Shown here in pieces: positions 1 to 7,546 of a stretch of DNA of 17,380 nucleotides; position 1 is the stretch's first letter; every line of letters begins with the position of its first letter. The notes below the pieces were generated by a model. That model was not told where the DNA came from. It did not search any database and saw nothing but the letters and a program-made list of their open reading frames with translations. The DNA is from Acanthamoeba lenticulata (taxonomy: Eukaryota; Discosea; Longamoebia; Acanthamoebidae): NCBI GenBank assembly GCA_002179805.1, contig NAVB01003284.1:1-17380 (forward strand), given 5' to 3'. A program made the position numbers and the translations under genes.

Positions 1-45
1 GAGAGCTTCTCTTCTTCTTCGCCTTCGTCTAAAAAAAAAAAAAAA

Positions 46-1853
46 ATGGCTACGCAGGAGGCGGTTCGAGCGGGACGGGGCGCCACGCCTTCAACCGCGA
101 CGGCCGGCCTTCGTGGAAGCTCATCCTCATCAGGTGGCGGTGCCCCGCGGTTGCCTGTCGCTTCTGGCTCGGCGGGTCGGCCTACGGGAGGAGTTGGAGG
201 AGGGGCTGTCGCTGGCCCCAACAAGGCCTCCTCCTCCTCCTCCGATGGGTGGGAAGTGGTCGGGGGGAATAAGGGCGGACGTGGAGCCACCAAAGCTCAA
301 GCGCGAGCTGCAGGCGCCTCCTCCTCCTCCACCAAAGGCTTCGCGGCTTCCTCTGGCGGTGACTGGGAAGCCGGCAAGGGGCGCAGCGGCGGGCGAGGCA
401 ATCGAAGAGGCGCTCACGGGGTCGACTCGCCCGGGACTCGCGTACGTCGTTGCTTGGCGGGTCGCGACCAATTGCATTCTGCAAACCGCTTGCTCACACA
501 CGCGACTACATGGCTACGCCAGGGGGGCACGCGTGGTGGCCAGGGAGGCCAGCGTGGCGGTGGGAGAGGCGTGGGTTCGGGTGGCGACCGTACACGGAAA
601 GGAGGCAAGGAGGCGGCAGCATCGGCGGAGTCGCTTCCTGTCAACCCGTTCTCCCTGCTCTCGGCCGAGGGAGGCGAAGGAGGAGGTAGCAGCCGCGAGG
701 GGAGCCAGGGCCTGAGCGAGCCGGGACCCTCTGGAAAGAAGAATGCCCGGCCAACGAGTGAAGAAGTCTACGTACCGTCGCACCGGCGGCAAAAGCAGGT
801 CCCCGCCGAGTCGGCCAATCGCAACAAGCAGCAGCAGCAGCAGCAGCCCCCTGAACCAGCTGCACCGGCCATCTCAGAGGCACAGTTGCACAAGCTGGAA
901 ACTGACATCGACATGTTGGTCGAGGAGTATCTCCTGAGTTACGACGACGCCGAGGCGGCCGAGTGCATCAAGGAGCTCCAGGCTCCGCACCTCCACCACA
1001 AGGTGGTCGCCAAGGTGCCTTAATATTCCTGCTCTTTGCCCCCCTGCCCTTGCTTTCAATCGATTTACATTTGGGATGGCGAAGGCGATCTCCAAAGCGG
1101 TCGAACGAAAGGAGGAGCAGCGGAAGCTGGTTTCCAAGCTCCTTTTCCAGCTCCTCAACGAGCACAACCTTTTGTCCTCCGAGACCATCGCCCAAGGGTG
1201 CGTTTACCCTGCTTGCTTTTTTTTTTTTTTGCTTTTGCTTTTTGCTTTTTTGCTTGCGACTGGCGAGGGGTGATTTGTTTGTTTGTTTGTTTATTCCTTT
1301 ATTTATTGTTTGTAATCTGTGCCGGTCCTGGGTGGCCAGATTTGCCGATGTGCTCCAGAATATCGAAGAGGTGGACGTGGACTCGCCCAAGGCGTCGACT
1401 TATCTCGGCAGCATGATCGGCCAGGCGGTGCTGGACGAACTTTTGGCCCTCTCCTTCCTTAACACGGCATTGCGTCACCTCCACGCGTCGGGCAAGGCGC
1501 TCAAGATTGCCACGGAGGCCTTGCGCGTGCTTGCCGACCGAACGGTGCCGTCCTCCGTTAACAAGATTTGCAGTTTTTGTGGGTTGCGTTTGGTGGGCTG
1601 CTACTTACTCGTGCTCTGAGCGCAGAATCCGGAGGAGTTGGCCAGCATGTGCAAAAGCTCAGGACTTGACTTGATGCCATTCCTCCCCGAGGAGAAGCGC
1701 AGTGCCCAGGACCTGAGCGCCTACCTCCATGAACAGGTGAGCTGCTATGACCTTCCATGTGTGCGTCTTGTTTCTCACCTCCATTGTGTGTTGTCGTCAT
1801 GCCCAAAGGTGAACGTGGACGCTGCTGATGCGCTGGACAAGTGCTTCAGCTAG
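46..1853 (+). CDS. eIF4G-like MA3-domain translation initiation protein
   Basis: Proposed exons: 46-1014, 1085-1197, 1340-1544, 1626-1736 and 1809-1853 (tag stop); all junctions are GT-AG and in phase, giving about 480 aa. Residues 1-270 are low-complexity, with Gly/Arg and RGG-like repeats, Ser runs and a six-Gln run. From about residue 284 an MA3 domain follows: LVEEYLLSYDDAEAAECI, then AISKAVERKEEQRKLVSKLL, then LPKA-like VDSPKASTYLGSMIGQ. In plant eIF4G and eIFiso4G this helical domain binds eIF4A and helps recruit ribosomes to capped mRNA. No MIF4G domain is present here. The frame stays open from base 1 to the ATG, so the gene may start left of the window and carry MIF4G there. A GTACGT...CAG pair at 442-522 (81 nt, no stop) could be an extra intron. 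MA3 identity is secure; eIF4G rather than another MA3 protein (for example a Pdcd4 type) is inferred. Confidence 0.8.
829..846 (+). repeat. (CAG)6 coding repeat
   Basis: Six perfect CAG codons encode a six-glutamine run just upstream of the MA3 domain, between an Asn/Lys-containing stretch and a Pro-rich stretch. Such pure codon runs are prone to length change. It lies in the disordered linker, so length variation is probably tolerated. Confidence 0.9.
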
Positions 1854-2046
1854 CTTTTTTTTTGTTGGACGTGCCACCACAGCCTCCTGGAGCCTAGGAG
1901 TGGTGCACCGCTTCCTGCTGTCCGAGACAAAACCAAAGGTTGCAAAAAAAAAACTTTAAAACCAAAGGCTTCGCCTATGTACAAAAGGAGGTTGGTCGAG
2001 GCATTGCGCTGCCTGGGATGGAGACCACAGTGGGAAGGAAATCTAC
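1854..2046. other. Convergent intergenic gap (3' ends of the eIF4G-like and USP genes)
   Basis: There are 193 bp between two stop codons on opposite strands. It holds short T and A runs (1855-1864, 1944-1952) but no canonical AATAAA on either strand and no coding potential that fits a neighbour. It must contain the 3' UTR and polyadenylation signals of both genes, which probably overlap. Confidence 0.6.
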
Positions 2047-2726
2047 TCAATCTTTGTCCTCCACGATAAGGACGGGGACAGACGAATTGGCCGCACAGTA
2101 CTCGCTCACAGACCCCGTCACGGTCCTGGGGAATGCGAGATTAATAAGAAGATTATCGAAAAATTACAAAAATAAAAGGTGTATGTATTTGCATACCTCT
2201 TGATGGTGCCAATATTTCTCCTGCCCAACACCAACAAATCTGCCTTGAGCTCTTCAACGCGTTTACAGATTGCTGAGCCGACATCGTCACCTCGAGAAAT
2301 ACCTGTCCTGTAGCGGAACTGCTCCCACCGCGCAACCATCAGTTTAGGCTTTATGCATTGATTGGATGGATGGTAACTTGTGGCACCTACCTTGAAGCTC
2401 TTTAATTGCTCTTCGTACACGCTCAGCAGCTTACGGATCATGTCTTCCTCGCGCCGCTCGCTTTCTGATTGGGCACTGTCCTCCTGAAGAAGCACCGTGC
2501 CCCAGCGAGCAGGAAGAGCGCGTGTGGCCAGCACGTAGAGCATCGAGTTGGGGTTGCGATTCTTCTGCATGAGCTCCACTGCACGCACGAATGCGGTTTG
2601 TGCGCCAGACGATGCGTCGACTGCTACTACCACCTTGATGGGTGGATTCGCCCCATCAGGTGCAGGCCTTGATTCATCCAGGGAGCCTGTGCGGCGTCGG
2701 CCAACGTTTCCCAGCTCTACGTCCAT
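2047..2726 (-). CDS. Universal stress protein (UspA family)
   Basis: Exons on the minus strand: 2726-2387, 2302-2197, 2125-2047 (tga stop), 174 aa. After a short Arg/Pro-rich leader, the first beta strand VVVAVDASSGA is typical of Usp domains. It is followed by a long helix, LLSVYEEQLKSFKV, then GISRGDDVGSAI, VEELKADLLVLGRR and GSVSEYCAANSSVPVLIVED at the C-terminus. Usp proteins are small alpha/beta dimers; ATP-binding members use a G-2x-G-9x-G(S/T) loop. Here the first and last glycines keep their 13-residue spacing, but the middle one is Asn (GRRNIGTIKRTVTGS), with a Gly two residues later, so ATP binding is uncertain. The intron at 2303-2386 is 84 nt and stop-free in frame; the second, 2126-2196, restores the conserved C-terminal strand. 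The protein is probably cytosolic: no signal or targeting peptide is seen. Function beyond stress/nucleotide signalling is not deducible. Confidence 0.88.
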
Positions 2727-2908
2727 GGTGGTGGGTTGTAGTGGAAATTGGTGTGTATGTGGGCGCTTTTCGTTTCTGATCTTGATTTTTCTACGGACGG
2801 CACAAAGCGAGGTTTGGGTGATATCTCACGCAGAAATGCCAGTCTTCTGCCCACTCGCCGACCGTATTTGCCGCCGGCGGGGCCAATGCCCGCACACCAA
2901 TTAGGAGT

Positions 2909-5900
2909 TTACTGCTTCTTGGCCCGGCGGGCCAGAGTCTCGCGGGTGGCGGTGTCCAGGATCTCCTTGCGCATACGAAGAGCTGACGGCGTAACTTCCA
3001 CTAACTCGTCCTCTGTACTCGGGTAATGTTTTTTTTTTTTGTTTGTTATTTTTTGTGTGCCGCAGATGGGAAGGTGAGGAGGGGCTTACCAGTGATATAG
3101 GTGATGGCCTCCTCCAGGGTGAGAATACGAGGAGGCGTAAGACGAACATTCTCGTCCTTCAGCAGGGTGCGCATGTTGGTCAATGCCTGTGGTTCGTCGC
3201 GACACGCCAACACCACATCGGTAAGTTAGCTTTGTTGGGCCGCGGCAGTGGGCCGGAATGGAATGGAATGGATTGATGGGTGAAATGGAATGGAATGGTT
3301 GTGTGGTGCCAATGGTCTTGCGCCTTGTGTGACCGCGCACCTTGGCCTTGACGGGATTGACGTCCATGTCGCCCTTCTTGGCGTTCTCACCGATGATCAT
3401 GCCCATGTAGACCGTGGTGCCTGGACCGACGAACATGGTGCCGCGCTGCTCCAAACTCTCGAGGGCATAGGTGGTGGTAGTGCCGTTGGTGTTGGAAATG
3501 AGCACGCCCTTGCGCACGTTCTCGATCGGGCCCTTGTGCGGGATGAACGAGTGGAACAAGTGGTGCAACACTACCGTGCCCCGGCACAGCTGGTTGAGCT
3601 CCTGCCTGAACCCAATCAGCGCGCGAGATGGGCATAGGAAAATGAGACGCGATTTGTCGCCGTCCGTCTTCATCTCCACGAGCTCTCCCTTGCGTAGGCC
3701 TGCGGTCCCCCCGTCCAAACAATTAATTGCCCCCCCCCCCAATCAACCCCCAAATCATCAGCGAAGTGCCCCGCGGGATTGATTTGTTTGGGGGGGGGGG
3801 GAGCGGATGAGCGCACCAAATCGCTCGAGAACGACACCGCTAAACTCGGTGGGCACGTCGACGGTGACCTCTTCCTGGGGTTCGAGCAGCTCGCCCTCCT
3901 CGCGCTTGAAAAGGACCTTGGGCGGTGACACGCTCAGCTCGAATCCCTCGCGACGCATATTCTCGATGAGCACCGCCAACTGCAACTCGCCTCTGCCCTT
4001 CACCTCCAACGCTCCCTCCCTGGGTGGAGAAGCCCAGATTTTTTTTTTTTTTTTTTTAAATCAAACACAGGATTAAAGTATGCACCAGAACCATTTTCTA
4101 ACTTCTGGGCATTCCACACCGACCACCAGATTCTTCTTTGGGGAGGAAAAGAGAAAGAGAGAGAGAGAGAGAGAGAAAAGGTGGTGCTGGTGCAATGTGA
4201 CGGCGGGGGGGGGGGGAGGGGAAGAGGACGTACCGGCCGGTGTCGCCGATCTGGAGGGTGACGTTGCTCTCAAGCTCCCGGTAGAGGCGCTGGCGAAGCA
4301 GTGTCGACGTCAGCTTCGTACCCTCTCGTCCGGCCAGCGGCGAATCGTTGACGGTGAGAACGACGGACAAGACGGGCGGGTCGATGGGGTTGGCCGGAAG
4401 CGCATGAGCCACCGACGGCGCACAAATGGTGTCCGCCACTGCCCAAATGCGAAGAGCACCCCAACCAAGAGAGCAGGAAGAGGAGCATGAAGAGAGGGGG
4501 AGGGGAGGCGACCTCGCCATCAGCAACGTGATTATTATTGTTGATGATGTAGACGATGCTGACGATGTTAAAGGGGGAGAGGCCTCACCAGAGCAAGCGG
4601 AGAAACCGGCTATACCGATGATGTCGCCGCTTTCGCCTTTGTCCACGGCCAACCGCTCGAGTCCGCGGCGACCGAGCACTTTGAGCACTTTGGCTTTTTC
4701 CAATTCCTTGTTGGCTTCACGCGACAAGCCGTGCAACTGGTCTCCCGCCGCCACGCTCCCCGACCGCACTCGGCCGATCAAAATTCTGATTTATGCCACA
4801 TAGAGCCCCAGGCCCGCCATAGTAAGCATCGACAACGAATATACGACGCCCAACAAGGCTAACAAATCAGTAAATAAATAATTGGACAAGAAATAATAAT
4901 AACGTACTTGGAAAAAAAACGAGAATAAAAATAAAAGGGGCAGCAGCATAGGGCGGGAGCGGAGTCGTACCGGCCCAAGTGCATGTCGTACTCCATGGTG
5001 GTCACCAGCATCGAGAACGGCGCATCTGGGTAGGTCAAAGGAGGCGGGACTGGCCACGCACACCAAATGTTTCATATTATTGAGGATTATTAGTGCCGCT
5101 GCCACTCGTTTAAGGAGTCCTAGAGGGGCGGCGCACCCTTCTCGATAATGGTTTCAAAGAGCGCGGCCATGTCAGTCTTCGGTGAGTTGCGGTCCTTGAC
5201 CGCCCAGCCTTCGCGCGCTGACGCGTAGAGTGTGGTGTAGTCGAGTTGCTCGTCGGTGGCGTCCAGTGACACAAACAAGTCGAACAACTGCACATTATGT
5301 TGTGTTATGCACGTGCGTCATCCCTTCCCCCCCCCTCCCCTCTTCCTCTTCTCTCCATCTAAGCGCGCTTCGTCGAGGTTGAGGAGCGTGTCGCAATTAT
5401 TCTTCTTCTGTTCTTTTGCGCACCTCGCTCTCGACTTCGTCGGGCCGGATAGTGTCGCGGTCCATCTTGTTTAATACCACGATGGGCTTGAGGCCATGAC
5501 TTAGCGCCTTAGAGAGGACAAACTTGGTCTGTGCCATGGGGCCCTCTGTGCCGTCGACCAGCATCACAACGCCATCGACCATGCCCAGCACGCGCTCCAC
5601 CTCACCACCAAAATCGCCATGGCCTAGAAATAATAAATAAATAAATAATAATGCGTGGGGGTGTGCGTTGTGGGTGAGATGCTCTCCTCCCCCAATCCTT
5701 CCTCCTCTCCTAACAAGCCCGTCACTCGTCCCGGCGCGCCAAGTACCAGGTGTGTCCACAATATTAATGGTGTAGTCCTTGTACTTGATGGAAGTCTGCT
5801 TGGCCATGATGGTGATGCCACGCTCCTGCTCCAGGGCATTGGAGTCCTGTGTCGTAAAAAAAAAAAAAACGAAGAGGAGTCAGAGAGCGTCCCAGAAGCG

Positions 5901-6453
5901 GACGTGTGTAGTGCTGCACAACAACAACAACAACAAGCTGGCGTTAAAGCCCTAGGAGAGAGGGAGCTGGTTTGAAACGTGCCATGACACGTTCACCAGC
6001 ACGAACGGATGCAGTGCCACTCTGTGAGAGCAGCTTATCGACTAGGGAGGTCTTGCCGTGGTCGACGTGAGCAATGATGGCGATGTTGCGAAGCTTATCA
6101 TTGCGCAAGCCTTCGCCGAGCTCTTCTGCCCCACTAGCCTCAGTGGTTATTTGGCGTACACCCCAGGTTGGCCGACCGGCAGTCGTCTTCAGGTGTTCGC
6201 CCATCAGCCTGAATCCCCGTGCGATGTGTAGTACAGGCCGCGCGGTCGATTTGCCAGACGCTACTCTTCCTCGCATTCTTTGGGTTGTGAAGAGCCCACG
6301 ATCGGAGGAGAAAGGAGATGTGAAGGTGGGAGTCCGGAGGGAAGGACATTTTGTAAATGCTGCAACTGGCGTCGGAGCAGCAGTGCTCGAGAAAGAGCGA
6401 GCTCGGAACGTTTGAACTGCAAAAGAAGGACGGAGGAGGGTGGGGCGCAGCAT
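2909..6453 (-). CDS. Translational GTPase TypA/BipA, mitochondrial-type
   Basis: Eleven minus-strand exons: 6453-5983, 5846-5747, 5623-5424, 5287-5137, 5049-4971, 4785-4589, 4438-4234, 4019-3817, 3699-3341, 3186-3090, 3012-2909. They sum to 722 codons (721 aa; bacterial BipA is about 600). GTPase motifs: AHVDHGKT (about 128-135), ERGITI (165-170), DTPGHGD (188-194), NKMD (242-245). TypA-specific stretches follow: SFxVND-like [55 protein letters not shown] and the C-terminal [15 protein letters not shown]. The first ~110 residues are rich in Arg, Ser, Thr and Pro with few acids (starts [10 protein letters not shown]), as in mitochondrial presequences. Bacterial TypA binds the ribosome and aids assembly and stress or cold growth; here a role on mitochondrial ribosomes is inferred. 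Intron 1 needs a GC donor. The 4439-4588 and 5624-5746 introns are multiples of three without stops. Identity is very sure; location is inferred. Confidence 0.93.
3255..3298. repeat. Degenerate (GGAAT)n microsatellite in a TypA intron
   Basis: Repeated GGAAT units occupy most of this stretch, broken by a short GATTGATGGGTGAA interruption. It lies wholly inside the intron at 3187-3340, so it does not affect the protein. On the transcribed (minus) strand it reads as ATTCC units and is pyrimidine-leaning. Confidence 0.85.
3729..3802. repeat. Imperfect inverted repeat of poly-C and poly-G tracts in a TypA intron
   Basis: A run of about a dozen C followed by CAATCAA (near 3730-3747) is matched some 40 bases later by TTGATTTGTTT and a dozen G (near 3780-3801). 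The arms are close to reverse complements. On the pre-mRNA (minus) strand the C-tract lies just after the 5' splice site at 3816 and the G-tract toward the 3' splice site at 3700, so pairing would fold the 117-nt intron into a hairpin. Any role in splicing is inference. Confidence 0.7.
4151..4180. repeat. (GA)n microsatellite in a TypA intron
   Basis: Alternating GA units occur inside the intron at 4020-4233, which also holds a C-tract near its 5' splice site (G-tract on the + strand, about 4205-4216) and a long A-tract near its 3' end on the transcribed strand. Non-coding. Confidence 0.9.
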
Positions 6454-6661
6454 CGGGTACGATGAGATGAAAACGCGGAACACAAAGTGGCGCGGGAGGA
6501 TTTTTTTTTTTTTTGATTGTTTTGCACATTTTATTCTGAGAAATAGACGTAGAAACAAAAAAGACAAAAAGAACATATGTTCGAAGATGGGCAAACTGTA
6601 CACGAGGGTGGGGCGTGTGATATAATCGTAAGCTACCACACTGCAGTGGAAAGTTAACTTA
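6454..6661. promoter_or_regulatory. Gap between gene 4 stop and TypA start (3' UTR plus TypA promoter)
   Basis: These 208 bp lie between two genes on the minus strand and must contain the 3' end of the 158-aa gene and the promoter and 5' UTR of TypA. It holds a 14-nt T tract (about 6500-6513) and an AT-rich GATATAATC at about 6617-6625, which could be TATA-like on either strand but is not placed well enough to call. Nothing else is recognised. Confidence 0.4.
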
Positions 6662-7234
6662 CTACTCAAAGCCGGAAAGGTGCGACGTTCTGAAGGGCAA
6701 GTAGGCGAGTACACCCTTGATCTGGTCCCCGAACGCCTTCTTCTTTTCCTTGCTTTTCTTGCGCGCTCGGGCAGCCTTAAGCAGATCTTCCTGCCGCCTC
6801 GTGCGAACTTGAAGAAAAACATCTGGCATGGGTGGGGGGGGAAGGCTCGTCTTAATATCAGGCCAAACTAAATGGGGGGAATGAAGAAGAGAAAAGAACG
6901 AACCTCCAGTAGGGGCGCTAGGGGAAAGGGCGGGAACCTGTTGCGGAGGCTGCTCGTCGGACAGAGATTCCTTACGTCGAGCCTTATAGCCCGGATACTT
7001 GTAGCTGCTGTCCACTGCCGAAGGATCAGCCCGGCGAGCTTCTTCAAGTCTTTGCTTGTACTTGCCCACTGTTGTTGTAGTGGAATTTTCAGCAACTTGA
7101 TTATGCCTGATCTTGGCCATCTCAGACAGGAATTCATCGCCAGAGTCTTGGTCAGCTGCGCGCGCTAGCTCTCCATCAGTTGTTCCTCCCCCGGCGTATG
7201 GGGTGCTCTCGGGCGCTTGCGTCACGAGAGACAT
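6662..7234 (-). CDS. Uncharacterised lysine-rich 158-aa protein
   Basis: Exons 7234-6904 and 6807-6662 (tag stop), joined by a GT-AG intron of 96 nt that is stop-free in frame. I do not recognise the family. The start [10 protein letters not shown] was chosen because upstream in-frame sequence is untypical and the downstream region is composition-normal; an in-frame Met far upstream at 7486 exists. The N-terminal half is acidic and polar, followed by [20 protein letters not shown] and [12 protein letters not shown], which look constrained. The C-terminal half has a strongly basic helix-like segment ([14 protein letters not shown]) that could be a nuclear localisation signal or RNA-binding patch. 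It ends in a hydrophobic-aromatic tail ([17 protein letters not shown]). No membrane segment or signal peptide is seen. The gene is divergent from the kinase gene. A nuclear location is a guess from the basic segment only. Retaining the intron would insert 32 residues. Confidence 0.65.
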   Translation of the reverse strand: MSLVTQAPESTPYAGGGTTDGELARAADQDSGDEFLSEMAKIRHNQVAENSTTTTVGKYKQRLEEARRADPSAVDSSYKYPGYKARRKESLSDEQPPQQVPALSPSAPTGGSFFSLLHSPHLVWPDIKTSLPPPPMPDVFLQVRTRRQEDLLKAARARKKSKEKKKAFGDQIKGVLAYLPFRTSHLSGFE

Positions 7235-7546
7235 TATAAATTCTCCTAGCTTAGTTTCTCCTTGATCTATGAGCTGTGATGGGGCTGGGCGAGAGATGAA
7301 GAAGCTGAAATGTTGCTCCCCTTTAGCTTTTGAACGCAGATGGTTGATGGGTCTTAGAAAGGAAGATGAAGAAAGAGGGGTGGCTTCGTGGCGTTGCTCG
7401 CAGGACTGTTTTGCGTAACGTAAAAGAGAGAGGGTGCGCAAAATGAGACGGAGAGGCTGTGTTGGTGCCAGGTATTTATCGGGCACGAGTAATTAATTTG
7501 CTGGGTTAACAAGAAGAAAGCCATTTTTACAAGGCCCTGCCGCGAG
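7235..7546. promoter_or_regulatory. Divergent promoter region of the 158-aa gene and the kinase gene
   Basis: These 312 bp separate two start codons pointing away from each other, so both promoters must be here unless the transcripts overlap. A TATTTAT at about 7471-7478, roughly 70 bp before the kinase ATG, and a TTATAAAT directly beside the other ATG are the only TATA-like strings; the second is too close to the ATG to act as a TATA box. An open frame continues from the 158-aa gene to 7486, but its product shows no family resemblance and I regard it as 5' UTR. Confidence 0.5.

Noticed and set aside
3255..3298. GGAAT repeats as satellite or centromere-like DNA
   Set aside because: Only about nine short, imperfect units within one 154-nt intron of an active gene; an ordinary microsatellite.
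2909..6453. Identification as EF-G, LepA/Guf1 or a tetracycline-resistance-type ribosomal protection GTPase
   Set aside because: The C-terminal half carries TypA-specific stretches ([36 protein letters not shown]) that these relatives lack.
6454..6822. TypA start at an upstream in-frame Met (6822)
   Set aside because: The upstream part overlaps gene 4, includes a long Lys run from a T tract and lacks presequence character. The Met at 6453 begins a typical mitochondrial-type leader.
7235..7486. Longer N-terminus for the 158-aa protein from Met at 7486
   Set aside because: The extension is odd in composition and lies in the only space available for two divergent promoters; [10 protein letters not shown] at 7234 is the simpler start. 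Not excluded without a cap site.
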